DNA of 64,000 nucleotides from Bradyrhizobium sp. SZCCHNS1050 (GCF_032484785.1 NZ_JAUETR010000004.1:124001-188000), one strand, 5' to 3'. Positions 43,214 through 52,651 are shown, counted from the first letter of the stretch. Translations and numbers: made by a program. The notes: generated from the sequence alone by a model not told the origin.

Positions 43214-43419
43214 ACCCGATCGATTGCGGCCCCACCAAGACAATAAGACGATTCCATACGCCTGCGGGCGCCGGATGGTGTGGAGCTACCCGCTATCCCC
43301 AAAGGGATCGCGCAGCAATCGTCATCGCCTCGCGCCACGGCTCCCGAACGCGTGGCAACTCCCCCTCTCGCTTCGGCCATGTCTCCGGCGGCCGCGTCCG
43401 CCGACGCGGCACGTCATCT

Positions 43420-43611
43420 TCAAGACAAGGCCAATTGGCTCTCTCTGGCAACCCGCTCGAAGGCTTCCGTCGAGCTTTTGATCCGATACTGGCAGTCGTC
43501 GTCTTCCGTCGGAAGCTGGCGGATGATCTCGTAGGTGCCTGTGGCGGCCGGACGCGAGACGTTGCTCGCGGTGAAATAGACGGTCGCCCCAATGGGGAAC
43601 TTGTGTTTCAA
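43420..43611 (-). CDS. Small conserved hypothetical protein (KHKF family)
   Basis: A 63-residue protein starting at TTG 43609-43611, LKHKFPIGATVYFTAS, then TGTYEIIRQLPTEDDDCQYR and IKSSTEAFERVARESQL. The TTG start is decided by a strong AGGAGAGGG 4-8 nt upstream. I recall short Bradyrhizobium proteins of this kind (KHKF...G..V...QYRIKS...ERV..E..L) resembling a small SH3-like barrel. Function unknown. Confidence 0.7.
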   Translation of the reverse strand: MKHKFPIGATVYFTASNVSRPAATGTYEIIRQLPTEDDDCQYRIKSSTEAFERVARESQLALS

Positions 43612-43850
43612 CGCCCTCTCCTGCTCGCATGCCGGCAAGAGCCCCTGGTCCCGCTGCCCGGGCCGGCGTGTCTTTATAAATATCGCCCTTATATCACGCC
43701 GCCGCCCGCCCTGACCAGCGACCTCACGACATGGCAAACGCGGAGATTGCGAGAGTCTTCAACGGGATGGGCCCGCAAACGGTATTCTTGGACGAGCGGC
43801 TCGGGGTTCGCTCGTCCACCACGGACCAAATCGCGAACGGACGAGGCCGC

Positions 43851-44510
43851 TCAGATGTTCTCGACCCGCTCGATGACCCAGTCCTCCGCGAGGCCGTCCT
43901 TCACCCAGGCCGCGAAGGCCGGCATCGCCATCATCATGTCCATGTAGGCGCGGGTTTCGGCGGCGACCGGAATGGCGAAACTGTGGAAGCGCGTGACCAC
44001 CGGCGCGAACATGGCGTCGGCGGCGCCGAAGCGGCCGAACAGGAACGGCCCGCCATGGCCGTAGCGGGCACGGCAGTCGCGCCAGATGTCCTCGATCCGG
44101 GCGATGTTGGCCTTGGCATCGGCAGACAGCTCCACCGGCCGCACCGGCCGGTGCAGGTTCATCGGGCATTCGTTGCGCAAGGCCGGAAAGCCGGAGTGCA
44201 TCTCCGCGCAGACGGATCGGGCATGGGCGCGCGCAGCGGCATCGGCGGGCCACAGCCCCGCCTGCGGGAAGCGCTCGGCGAGATATTCGATGATCGCGAG
44301 CGAATCCCACACGCTGATCGCGCCATCGATCAGGATCGGCACCTTGCCGGCCGGGGAATGCTCAAGGATGCGCGCCTTGTCGGCGGGATCGGCGGTGTAG
44401 AGCGGGATCACGATCTCATCGAAGGCGATGTCGCAGCCGCGCAGCGCCAGCCACGGCCGCATCGACCATGAGGAATAGTTCTTGTTGCCGATCACCAGCT
44501 TCAGCGTCAT
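43851..44510 (-). CDS. Glutathione S-transferase family protein
   Basis: A 219-residue protein with a thioredoxin-fold N domain (KLVIGNKNYSSWSMRPWLAL, then HSPAGKVPILIDGAISVWDS with the GSH-binding VPIL and DS) and an all-helical C domain (AEMHSGFPALRNECPMNLHR to the end). SSWSMRPW and MNLHR are typical of a proteobacterial GST subgroup. The catalytic Ser lies in NYSSWSMR. It would conjugate or reduce electrophiles with glutathione. Confidence 0.88.
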   Translation of the reverse strand: MTLKLVIGNKNYSSWSMRPWLALRGCDIAFDEIVIPLYTADPADKARILEHSPAGKVPILIDGAISVWDSLAIIEYLAERFPQAGLWPADAAARAHARSVCAEMHSGFPALRNECPMNLHRPVRPVELSADAKANIARIEDIWRDCRARYGHGGPFLFGRFGAADAMFAPVVTRFHSFAIPVAAETRAYMDMMMAMPAFAAWVKDGLAEDWVIERVENI

Positions 44511-44673
44511 GTCGCACCGTCTCCGTGTTGGGCGTGGACGGCCCGCGCAGCCGCGCCGTCGACGCTCATGCTATGGGCGACGCATACAGGATGATCGGCC
44601 GCTGCGTCGACACACAAGCGCTACGCCCCAGACCACGCGCCCGTCACCGTGCCGTCGCCGGCCGCAGGGCAGA

Positions 44674-45534
44674 TCAGCGGGCGAAATCCTGCGGCGTGAA
44701 CGACATCTCGATCACCTTCCACTCGTTGTAGCGATCGGGAGGCAACATCGCGTAGGGCTGGCAGGCATTCAACGCCTGGACCGCGCTCTCCTTGAGCTGG
44801 ATCGCCTTGGAGGCTGCGACGACCTCTATCACCTCCGGCTCCGTCGCCAGCCGTCCATCCGGTGTCATGCCGAAGCGCAGCCTGATGAGCACGTTGTCCG
44901 ACAGCGACAGCGACGCCGGCAGCCGCGCGCAGCTCCTGACCTTCTGCCGCAGGGCCGCTTCCAGATTGGCGGCGAGGTTCGTCGTCGCGGTCGGTCCGGC
45001 GTCCTTGCCGTCCTCCGGGCCGCCGGGACGCGGCAACGGTGACAGCGGCTCGGGGAGACCGAGCATGACCCCATACTTCACCGTGAGATCCGGTTCGGGA
45101 GGCACATAGGTCGGCGCGGGTGGCGGCGCCGGCTTGACGGCGGATTTGCTCTCCGCCTTTGCGGCCGTCTTCACCGCCTTGGGCGATGCAGCCTGCACTG
45201 GCTGTTTCGCCGCCGGCGCAGGCTGCATCGGAGGATTGGGGGTCTCCCTGGCGTCCTGCGGGGGACTGGGCGGTGGCGGTGCGGCGGCCGCGGGCAAGGC
45301 GCTCGGGTCCGGCTGCGGCAGCACCAGATCCGGCGTCGGGGATGGCGATGGCGTGGCGACCGGCTCGGGCGTCTTCTGCGGCTCGTCAGCGTCGACGATG
45401 TTGACCTCGATCTCGTCGCTCTTGGGCAGCTCGTAAGGCCGGACCGAGGTCGAGACCACGACCCCACCGGCGATCAGGAGATGCGCGAGCACGGACGCGG
45501 CGATGCCCCAACGGATGAACTGCCAACGTTCCAT
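44674..45534 (-). CDS. TonB/TolA-like envelope-spanning protein
   Basis: A 286-residue protein with an N-terminal membrane anchor (WGIAASVLAHLLIAGGVVV), then a ~130-residue Pro/Ala/Lys-rich stretch that could span the periplasm. The compact C-terminal domain contains LAANLEAALRQKVRSCARLP, NVLIRLRFGMTPDGRL and ALNACQPYAMLPPDRYNEWK. The layout and the C-domain pattern fit TonB/TolA C-terminal domains. The short motif FGMTPDGRL, not a TonB YP motif, makes TolA-like more likely. No tol-pal or exbBD genes adjoin. Confidence 0.65.
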   Translation of the reverse strand: MERWQFIRWGIAASVLAHLLIAGGVVVSTSVRPYELPKSDEIEVNIVDADEPQKTPEPVATPSPSPTPDLVLPQPDPSALPAAAAPPPPSPPQDARETPNPPMQPAPAAKQPVQAASPKAVKTAAKAESKSAVKPAPPPAPTYVPPEPDLTVKYGVMLGLPEPLSPLPRPGGPEDGKDAGPTATTNLAANLEAALRQKVRSCARLPASLSLSDNVLIRLRFGMTPDGRLATEPEVIEVVAASKAIQLKESAVQALNACQPYAMLPPDRYNEWKVIEMSFTPQDFAR

Positions 45535-45681
45535 GCTGCTTCACTACGCCCGCGCATGAGCGAAGGCGCGCGGTGCGCCATCGCTCTGATCATCGGCAGG
45601 GAATGCGGCAGCCGCCGTCGTGCGGCCCGCCGGCCGCTCCCTGTCATGTCAGGCTGTAGCACAAATGCGCGGGCGCCGCCC

Positions 45682-46500
45682 TCAATCCCATTTCGGCGCA
45701 AAGGCGAAGTTGGTCATCCGTCCTTCGGGGCTGCCCATCGCGAAGATGTCGGCCATGTCCTGCTCCGAGAGCTCGAAATCGAACACGTCGAGGTTCTCGG
45801 ACAGCCGTTCGACCTTGGAGGTCCGCGGGATCGCCACGACGTTCTGCTGCACCAGCCAGCGCAGGCAGATCTGCGCCGGGCTCTTGCCATGGGCGCGGCC
45901 GATCCGCGTCAAGGTCGGATCGTTCTTGATCTTGCCCTTGGCGATCGGGCTGTAGGCGACGAGCGCGATGCCATGGCGCGCGCAGGCCTCGCGGACCTTG
46001 GTCTGATCGAGATAGGGATGATACTCGACCTGATTGCACACCAGCGGCTCCGGCGATGCCGCCACTGCCTCGTCGAGCAGACCGACCGTGAAATTGGACA
46101 CGCCGATATGGCGTGCGAGCCCGAGCGTCTTGGCATGGGCCAGCGCGCCGAGCGTCTCGGTCAGCGGCACGTGCGGATTGGGCCAGTGCAGCAGCAACAG
46201 GTCGACCTCGGAGACGCGCAGCCGGACCAGGCTCTCTTTGGCCGAGCGCTCGAGATCGTGCGGCGCAAAATGCGTGGTCCACACCTTGGTCGTCAGGAAC
46301 ACCTCGTTGCGCCGGACGCGGGACGCACGCAGGCCCTCGCCGACCTCGTGCTCGTTCTCATAGACCTGCGCGGTGTCGATGTGCCGGTAGCCGAGAGTGA
46401 GCGCCTGCTCGACGATGCGGCTGCAGGTGCGGCCACGCAGCTCCCAGGTTCCGAGACCCAAGGCGGGAATCCTGGCACCATTGGCCTCGATCATCAGCAT
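45682..46500 (-). CDS. Aldo/keto reductase
   Basis: A 272-residue NADPH-dependent oxidoreductase. The catalytic tetrad is visible: Asp and Tyr in HIDTAQVYENEHEVG, Lys in VFLTTKVW, and His in LLLLHWPN. LARHIGVSNFTVGLLDEAV and VEYHPYLDQTKVREACARHG are AKR signatures, and the C-terminal AIPRTSKVERLSENLDVFDF binds cofactor. It is close to the DkgA/DkgB group. ATG 46498-46500 follows GGAG. Confidence 0.92.
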   Translation of the reverse strand: MLMIEANGARIPALGLGTWELRGRTCSRIVEQALTLGYRHIDTAQVYENEHEVGEGLRASRVRRNEVFLTTKVWTTHFAPHDLERSAKESLVRLRVSEVDLLLLHWPNPHVPLTETLGALAHAKTLGLARHIGVSNFTVGLLDEAVAASPEPLVCNQVEYHPYLDQTKVREACARHGIALVAYSPIAKGKIKNDPTLTRIGRAHGKSPAQICLRWLVQQNVVAIPRTSKVERLSENLDVFDFELSEQDMADIFAMGSPEGRMTNFAFAPKWD

Positions 46501-46576
46501 GGCCGTGCACTCCAGCGCGCGTGCAACATTATGTAGGCACACGCTGGGCGTTGCCAACGCACGACCCGTGGTGGGC

Positions 46577-46852
46577 TTAAGTCTTGGCTAAAGCCGCGAA
46601 CACCGTCTCGGGCGCGTGCGCGATGACGGTGAGCAGCGCGCGCGCCGGGCCGCGCGGCATGCGCTTGCCCTGCTCCCAATTGCGGATGGTCTCGACGGGC
46701 ACACCGAGCTTGGCGGCGAATTCCTGTTGGGTCAGATGCACCCGCCGCCTGAGATCGCGCACTTCGAGCGGAGCCGCGGGCGCCAGCGGAATCTCCTCCC
46801 CGTCGCGCAGCTCCACGATCCGTCCATCTGCCTTCAGCCGCAAGCGTTGCAT
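46577..46852 (-). CDS. XRE-type helix-turn-helix regulator (NadS/HigA-like)
   Basis: A 91-residue protein. Residues 1-30 form a short beta-like start (MQRLRLKADGRIVELRDG). The HTH_3 domain follows (LRRRVHLTQQEFAAKLGVPV, ETIRNWEQGKRMPRGPARAL). The RNWEQGKRMP segment is typical of antitoxins of HigA/NadS type. No toxin-like gene adjoins on either side, so it appears solitary. Confidence 0.8.
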   Translation of the reverse strand: MQRLRLKADGRIVELRDGEEIPLAPAAPLEVRDLRRRVHLTQQEFAAKLGVPVETIRNWEQGKRMPRGPARALLTVIAHAPETVFAALAKT

Positions 46853-46933
46853 CGTCCGACTCCGTGTCGAGCAACAGTCTCGCCGAACCACGTTAAGGCC
46901 GGATTAACGATATAAGTCGTTCAGGCGCCGGGG

Positions 46934-48352
46934 TTATTTCAGGCCGAACCAGAGCGTGGCGATGCCGAGAAACGAGAAGAAACCGACCACATCGGTCACC
47001 GTCGTGACGAAGGTTCCGGAGGCGACGGCGGGGTCGGCGCGGACCCGTTCGAGCACCATCGGGATCAGAATGCCGCCCAGCGCACCCGCGACGAGATTCG
47101 AGATCATTGCAAGCCCGATGACGATGCCGAGCCCGGGCATCTTGAACCACGCCACGGCGGCGATGCCGGTGACGAGCGCAAAGGCCAGGCCATTGACGAG
47201 CCCGACCAGCCCCTCGCGCATCACCACCCGCATCGCATTGTTCGCCCCGAGCTCCCGCGTCGCCAGCGCGCGCACCGCCACCGTCATGGTCTGGGTCGCG
47301 GCATTGCCGCCCTGACTGGCGACGATCGGCGCGAGCACGGCGAGCGCCACCATCTGCTGCAACTGGTCCTCGAACAGGCCGAGCACCGATGACGCCAGGA
47401 ACGCGGTGGCGAGATTGATCAGCAGCCAGTTGAAGCGGCCCTTGGCGATGGTCCAGACGCTGTCGGACAGTTCCTCGTCGCCCGACACGCCGCCGAGCGC
47501 CTTGAAATCCTCGTCGGCCTCCTCCTCGATGACATCGACCACGTCGTCGATGGTGATGACGCCGGCCAGCCGGTTCTCGGCATCGACCACGGGGGCCGCG
47601 ACCAGATTGTACTTGCCGAACAGCCGCGCCACCTCGGCCAGATCGTCGGTGACGGTGACGCGACGGCGGTCCTCGTCGATCAGATCAGCCAGCGGAACCG
47701 GACGGCGGGCGCGCAGCAGCGTATCGAGCGACACCGCACCCTGCCAATGCCGTGCGTCGTCGACCGCATAGATCTCGTAGAACCGCTCGGGCAGATCCCG
47801 CGTCTCGCGCATGTAGTCGATGGCCTCGCCGACCGTCCAACCCAGCGGAACCGCGATGAACTCCCTCTGCATGCGGCGGCCGGCCGAGCCCTCGGGATAG
47901 TCGAGGCTGCGCGCGAGCGCGTCGCGCTCGGACGGCGGCAGGCGTTCGAGGATCTCCTCCTTGTCCTCCTCGTCGAGGCTTTCCAACAGCTCGACGGCGT
48001 CATCGGATTCGAGCTCCCGCACGCCCTCCGCGACGGTCGCGGGCTCGAGCTCCTCGAGGATCTCCTCGCGGACCGCGTCGTCGACCTCGTTCAGCGCGGA
48101 GAAGTCGAAATCGGTGCCGGTCAGCTCGACCAGCCGGACACGGTCGTCCGGTGCGAGCGCCGCGATCAGGTCGCCGAGGTCGGCCTCGTGCAGCTCGGCG
48201 ACCTCGGCGCGCAGGAACGCCTCGTCCTCGGCGGCGATGGCCGCCGTGATGGCCGCGATGAATTCGGCGCGAATCTCGCCGGATTCCGTGCGCATCGGCG
48301 CGCGATCGCGTAGAGTTGCATCAGCATGGGCAACGTCCGATGTCTCGTTCAT
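46934..48352 (-). CDS. mgtE: Magnesium transporter MgtE
   Basis: A 472-residue Mg2+ channel. The acidic N domain (LHEADLGDLIAALAPDDRVR, ESDDAVELLESLDEEDKEEI) and paired CBS domains (PLGWTVGEAIDYMRETRDLP; VTDDLAEVARLFGKYNLVAA, then VITIDDVVDVIEEEADED) act as the Mg sensor. The five-helix pore has LAPIVASQGGNAATQTMTVA and NLVAGALGGILIPMVL with the conserved pore Asn/Gly region. ATG 48350-48352 has GAGG 9 nt upstream and is preferred over ATG 48409, which lacks a ribosome site. Divergent from deacetylase 1. Confidence 0.95.
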   Translation of the reverse strand: MNETSDVAHADATLRDRAPMRTESGEIRAEFIAAITAAIAAEDEAFLRAEVAELHEADLGDLIAALAPDDRVRLVELTGTDFDFSALNEVDDAVREEILEELEPATVAEGVRELESDDAVELLESLDEEDKEEILERLPPSERDALARSLDYPEGSAGRRMQREFIAVPLGWTVGEAIDYMRETRDLPERFYEIYAVDDARHWQGAVSLDTLLRARRPVPLADLIDEDRRRVTVTDDLAEVARLFGKYNLVAAPVVDAENRLAGVITIDDVVDVIEEEADEDFKALGGVSGDEELSDSVWTIAKGRFNWLLINLATAFLASSVLGLFEDQLQQMVALAVLAPIVASQGGNAATQTMTVAVRALATRELGANNAMRVVMREGLVGLVNGLAFALVTGIAAVAWFKMPGLGIVIGLAMISNLVAGALGGILIPMVLERVRADPAVASGTFVTTVTDVVGFFSFLGIATLWFGLK

Positions 48353-48444
48353 GACGTGCCTCACGCGCTTGATTTCAGAGCAAATGGTCTGATTTGTGCT
48401 TTCACGCATTACATAATCGGCAACAGCGAGCGCAACGGGAAAAG

Positions 48445-49299
48445 ATGCGGCCTTGGCGATCGATGACAGGATGGGTAAACGCGGCCGGCGTCGTGGCGGC
48501 GCTGCTCGCGGCTGACGTCACCGCGGCCGCGCCTGCCGCATGCCCGCGCGAAGGTACGCTCGGCACGTCGCGCATTCTCACCGTCGACGCCGCGACACAT
48601 CCGCGCGTCGGACTGAAGAGCTTCCCGGACACGCTGCCGCTGCATGACGGCGAAGTGGTTCTGACCTTCGACGACGGCCCGTCGCCGCCGATGACCGACA
48701 AGGTGCTGGCCGCGCTCGCCAGGGAATGTGTGCGCGCGACCTTCTTCCTGGTCGGCGAGCCTGCGTCGCGCCGCGCCGCGTGGGTGCGGAAGATCGCGGC
48801 CGAAGGCCACACCATAGGCCATCACAGCTTCACGCATGCGAATCTCGCGCACATCACGCCGGAACAGGCCGTCGATGAGATCGATCGCGGCATCGCCGCC
48901 GACGAGAAGGCGCTCAACGGCGCGGAGACGACCACGCCGTCGACGCCATTCTTCCGCTTCCCCTATTTCGAATCGACACCGGCGACGCTCGACCTGCTGC
49001 AGTCGCGCGGCATCGTCGTGTTCGGGGCCGATCTCTGGGCCAGCGACTGGAACCCGATGTCACCGCAGCAGACGCTGAAGCTGCTGACCGCCCGGCTGAG
49101 CCAGGCGCGCAAGGGCATCATCCTGCTGCACGATCCTCAGCCGCGCACGGTCGCCATGTTGCCCGCGTTCCTGCGCTACCTGAAGAACCACGGCTATCGC
49201 GTGGTCCATGTGGTTCCGAAGCAGCCGGCGGATGTGCATCACGAGCAGCGTAGCGAGCGCCCTTCACCTGCGCCGACGCCGCCGCACGAAGGTGGTTAA
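48445..49299 (+). CDS. Polysaccharide deacetylase family protein 1
   Basis: A 284-residue exported carbohydrate esterase-4 protein. Signal peptide AAGVVAALLAADVTAAAPAA. The NodB core has motif 1 VVLTFDDGPSPPMTD (general base Asp and metal Asp), motif 2 GHTIGHHSFTHANL (H-x3-H metal ligands) and motif 3 FFRFPYFES. The late motif IILLHDPQPRTV supplies the catalytic His. It shares about half of the catalytic region with the next gene. It probably removes N- or O-acetyl groups from a cell-envelope polysaccharide. Confidence 0.88.
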   Translation: MRPWRSMTGWVNAAGVVAALLAADVTAAAPAACPREGTLGTSRILTVDAATHPRVGLKSFPDTLPLHDGEVVLTFDDGPSPPMTDKVLAALARECVRATFFLVGEPASRRAAWVRKIAAEGHTIGHHSFTHANLAHITPEQAVDEIDRGIAADEKALNGAETTTPSTPFFRFPYFESTPATLDLLQSRGIVVFGADLWASDWNPMSPQQTLKLLTARLSQARKGIILLHDPQPRTVAMLPAFLRYLKNHGYRVVHVVPKQPADVHHEQRSERPSPAPTPPHEGG

Positions 49300-49527
49300 T
49301 CCGTCGTTCAGGGCCGCTGTCTACGCTCGACGGCCGTGATCGCGGCGATTTCTGCCGCTTGCAATCCGGCAACAGCCGCGCGCAAACCGGAACCCGGAAC
49401 GATGTCATCTCGCGACAGCCGAACATCCCTGCTATGTCTTGGCGGTCGCTTGCGCCTTCCGCGCGGCTGCGACACATCATCGAGCGTCGAAGACCCTGGC
49501 CGAAGGCGTCGGGACGGTGAAGGGAAT

Positions 49528-50733
49528 GTGAGCAGCGTGATGCGTGATCGTCGGTGGGCTTGCGTCGGACGGCCAACATGGCTCGCAGTGCTGTTGGGCA
49601 CCGTCGCCTGCTTCGCCTCCAGTGTCGGATCATCGGCGGCATCGGCAGCCGATTGCCCCGGACATCCCAACGCGCTCGGCACGTCGCGCGTCCTGGTGGT
49701 CGATTCGCGCGAGCATCCGCGCATCGGCGCGATGCAGTACAAGGAGACGCTGCCGCTGAAAGATCACGAGGTCGTCATCACCTTCGACGACGGCCCGCTG
49801 CCGAAATACAGCAATCAGGTGCTGCAGATCCTTGCCGATCAATGCGTCAAGGCGACGTTCTTCACCATCGGCCGCCAGGCCAAGGCCGATCCGGAGGGCG
49901 TGAGGAAGCTTGCGGCCGCCGGCCACACCATCGGCACCCACAGCCAGAACCATCCGCTGAGCTTCAACAAGATGACGCTCGACCAGGTCAAGCCCGAGGT
50001 CGACCAGGGGATCGCCTGGACGACCGCGGCGCTCACCGATCCGTCGGCGCTGTCGCCATTCTTCCGCGTGCCCGGCCTGCTGCGCGGCGACGCCGTGGAG
50101 AGCTACGCCGCCTCGCTCGGCCTGCAGGTCTGGAGCGCCGATTTCCTCGCCGACGACTGGCGCAACATCTCCGGCGCCAAGGTCTACGAGCTCGCGATGA
50201 AGCGGCTGGAGGCGCGCGGCAAGGGCATCCTGCTGCTGCACGACATCCATGCGCGCACCGCCACGGCGCTGCCGAAGATCCTCGCCGAGCTCAAGGCCAA
50301 GAACTACCGCATCGTCCACGTCGTGGCGGCGACACCGGACCGGCCGGCGACGCCGACCGAGCCCGAGGACTGGCTGGTGCACCGCCCGTCGGACGAGACC
50401 CCGGTGGCGCATTGGCCCAAGATCGCGCCCGTCGATCTCGCTGGCGCCGATACGGGGGCCCGGGCCAGGCTGGACGATTTCGGGATTCTCAACGTGCCGG
50501 CGGCCGTCGCGCGTGTCGCGCAGAAGCCGGCATGGCCGCGTCCGCCGCTCGCGCGGGGGCTTGCGGCGCCGGCCTTGACAGCGCCGGCGTCCGATCTGTT
50601 CGCATGGCCGCCTGTCGCGCCGCTGTCGGCGCAGCGGCGCCAGCTGGCCCGGCTCGAGAGCCCGGCCCCGAAGGCTGTGGCCGCCAAGCCGGCGCCGCGC
50701 CCGGTGCGCCTCGCCAGCCTCAGGCGGCGCTGA
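49528..50733 (+). CDS. Polysaccharide deacetylase family protein 2
   Basis: A 401-residue paralogue of the preceding gene. Signal peptide TWLAVLLGTVACFASSVGSS. NodB motifs: VVITFDDGPLPKYSNQ, GHTIGTHSQNHPLSF, FFRVPGLLRGD and ILLLHDIHARTATALP. Both proteins open with GTSRxLxVDxxxHPRxG before motif 1. The C-terminal ~120 residues are Ala/Pro/Arg-rich and absent from deacetylase 1. The start is GTG 49528 with GAAGGGAAT 4-8 nt upstream; an ATG four codons downstream is an alternative. Confidence 0.85.
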   Translation: MSSVMRDRRWACVGRPTWLAVLLGTVACFASSVGSSAASAADCPGHPNALGTSRVLVVDSREHPRIGAMQYKETLPLKDHEVVITFDDGPLPKYSNQVLQILADQCVKATFFTIGRQAKADPEGVRKLAAAGHTIGTHSQNHPLSFNKMTLDQVKPEVDQGIAWTTAALTDPSALSPFFRVPGLLRGDAVESYAASLGLQVWSADFLADDWRNISGAKVYELAMKRLEARGKGILLLHDIHARTATALPKILAELKAKNYRIVHVVAATPDRPATPTEPEDWLVHRPSDETPVAHWPKIAPVDLAGADTGARARLDDFGILNVPAAVARVAQKPAWPRPPLARGLAAPALTAPASDLFAWPPVAPLSAQRRQLARLESPAPKAVAAKPAPRPVRLASLRRR

Positions 50734-50789
50734 ACATTCGCAGATGTTGCAGGTGAGGACGCGGGACAATTCGCCCGCGCCGCGCGCGA

Positions 50790-51164
50790 TCAGCTCGAGA
50801 CCAGCTTGCTGACGCAGAGGATGACGGTGGCCGCCAGGAAGAACAGGTCCATGTAGGACTTCTTCTCGCCGTCCTTGCGCAGCGATCCGACGTCGGACAC
50901 CACCTGCCTAGAGACCACCTGCCCCACCGGCCCGTCGCCCAGCATGCCGGCCAGACGGCGAACGTCCGACTCCATCTTCTCGATCCGTCCGAAGAAGTGG
51001 AAGGTGCGCACCACCGTGACGGCGCGCATGCCGGCATAGATCAGCACCACCAGCGCCAGGACGGCGCGGTTCTGATACTTCTCGACGTAGTTCAGGCTGA
51101 GATAGACGGCCGCGAGAAATACGAAATTCGAGATGAAGCGGTACATGAGGCCCGTGAAGTTCAT
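50790..51164 (-). CDS. Hypothetical multi-pass membrane protein
   Basis: A 124-residue protein with three hydrophobic segments: FISNFVFLAAVYLSLNYVEK, VLALVVLIYAGMRAVTVVRT and DLFFLAATVILCVSKLVSS, separated by a polar, charged region (~58-100). ATG 51162-51164 is preceded by GGGGGAG. A perfect 14-bp palindrome lies 48 bp upstream. Family not recognised. Confidence 0.65.
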   Translation of the reverse strand: MNFTGLMYRFISNFVFLAAVYLSLNYVEKYQNRAVLALVVLIYAGMRAVTVVRTFHFFGRIEKMESDVRRLAGMLGDGPVGQVVSRQVVSDVGSLRKDGEKKSYMDLFFLAATVILCVSKLVSS

Positions 51165-51211
51165 CTGCTCCCCCACATGATGTTCGGATCACTGGCCGAC
51201 GACAGAACTCA

Positions 51212-51225
51212 CGAAACGCGTTTCG
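51212..51225. promoter_or_regulatory. Perfect 14-bp palindrome upstream of the membrane protein
   Basis: CGAAACGCGTTTCG is its own reverse complement. Its position 48 bp before the start codon fits an operator. A second perfect palindrome, CCTGCAATTGCAGG (51366-51379), lies in the same gap, close to the dadA-like stop. Confidence 0.4.
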
Positions 51226-51397
51226 CCCCCGCGTCCTGGTCCAACCGGCGTCACCCTAGGAGAGCGGGCTTGCGAATTCGTGAAGTGGAAATTTTGCAGC
51301 GCCAGAACGGCCCAGAACAGGCCCGCTTGGTAAACAAGGGACTGCCCGGAGAGCGGAGCTGCAGCCTGCAATTGCAGGGCGGCAGCAGCTCTCGCAG

Positions 51398-52636
51398 CTA
51401 TGCGCCGAATCGCGCCGGTGCGCAGGCGGCGACGTCGACGCTCGGCGCTTCGCCGCTCATCAGCTCGGCGAGGATGCGGCCCGTCGCGGGCCCCAGCGTG
51501 AAGCCCTGGTGGCCGTGGCCGAAATGCAGCCACAGGCCCTTGTGACGCGCCGCCTGGCCGACGACCGGCAGCATGTCGGGCATGCACGGCCGCGTGCCGA
51601 TCCACGGCTCGGGCTCGACCGGCTTGCCGAGATCGATGAGCTGGCGCGCGGCAGCCTCGGCCTTGCCGAGCTGAACCGGGGTCGATTTCGCATTCGGCGA
51701 TGACAGCTCGGCACCGGTCGTGATGCGTACGCCGAGCGCCATCGGGTTCATCAGATAGCCGCGCGCCGCATCGCGCAGCGGCAAATCGAGCGGCGCGCCG
51801 CCGGTGTAGTGACGGTGATAGCCGCGCTTGCGCACCATCGGGATGTCGTAGCCGAACCGCGTCAGGAACTCCGGCGACCATGGCCCGAGCGCGACCACCA
51901 CGGCCTCGGCCTCGATGCGTCCCTCCGCGGTGGTGACGGCCCAGCCGCTGCCCGCCTGCGCCAGCGTGGTCGCGTCGCCGCGCAGCAGCTTGCCGCCGCG
52001 GCGCGTGAACAGCTCGGCATAGGAGGCGACCAGGCTACCGGGATCCGACACGGTCCACGGCTCCTGCCAGTGCAGGCCGCCGATGCCGCTGTCGATCAGC
52101 CCGGGCTCGGCCTGCTTGAGCTGCTGGGCGCTGAGCAGCTTGAACTTGACGCCGAACGCCTTGCCGACCGCTTCGGCCTCCCTCGCCTCCTTGTCGAACT
52201 GCGCCTGCGTCCGGTGCAGCACGCGAAAGCCGTCGCGGCGCACGAGGTTGCCGGCCCCGGCCGCGAGGATCAGGGGCTCGTGCTCGGGCGCGGCGCGCGC
52301 GATCAGTTGCGCATAGGTGCGCGTCAGCACCTCGTGGCGCGCGGGGAACGAATTCCACCAGTATTGCAGCAGCGGTCGCACATGATAGGGCAGCGCCGCG
52401 AGGCTGTAGTGCACGTCGTTGGTGCGCGCGAGCGCGATGTCGAGCACGCCGGCGATATCATAGGGCATCGCGTAGGGCCTGACGGCCTCGCTCTGGATGA
52501 TGCCGGCATTGCCGTAGCTGGTCTCGCGGCCCGGCTCCCTGCGGTCGACCAGCGCCACTGACCAGCCACGGCTCTGCAGGTGCAGCGCCGTGCCGACGCC
52601 GACCATGCCGCCACCGAGAACGATCGCGCTTTGCAT
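51398..52636 (-). CDS. FAD-dependent D-amino acid dehydrogenase (DadA-like)
   Basis: A 412-residue flavoprotein of the DAO superfamily. FAD-binding GGGMVGVGTALHLQSRGWSV lies at residues ~9-28, followed by DRREPGRETSYGNAGIIQ. HYTGGAPLDLPLRDAARGYL and a C-terminal WIGTRPCMPDMLPVVG with LHFGHGHQGFTLGPATGRIL match DadA. DadA oxidises D-amino acids to 2-oxo acids plus ammonia, feeding the respiratory chain. ATG 52634-52636 lies 8 nt after AGGAG. It is the third gene after amidase and RidA on the same strand. Confidence 0.87.
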   Translation of the reverse strand: MQSAIVLGGGMVGVGTALHLQSRGWSVALVDRREPGRETSYGNAGIIQSEAVRPYAMPYDIAGVLDIALARTNDVHYSLAALPYHVRPLLQYWWNSFPARHEVLTRTYAQLIARAAPEHEPLILAAGAGNLVRRDGFRVLHRTQAQFDKEAREAEAVGKAFGVKFKLLSAQQLKQAEPGLIDSGIGGLHWQEPWTVSDPGSLVASYAELFTRRGGKLLRGDATTLAQAGSGWAVTTAEGRIEAEAVVVALGPWSPEFLTRFGYDIPMVRKRGYHRHYTGGAPLDLPLRDAARGYLMNPMALGVRITTGAELSSPNAKSTPVQLGKAEAAARQLIDLGKPVEPEPWIGTRPCMPDMLPVVGQAARHKGLWLHFGHGHQGFTLGPATGRILAELMSGEAPSVDVAACAPARFGA

Positions 52637-52651
52637 CGTCATCACTCCTGC

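Noticed and set aside
46577-46852. HigA-type antitoxin of a toxin-antitoxin pair
   Set aside because: The DNA-binding protein resembles one, but no toxin-sized gene lies on either side; neighbours are an aldo/keto reductase and mgtE.
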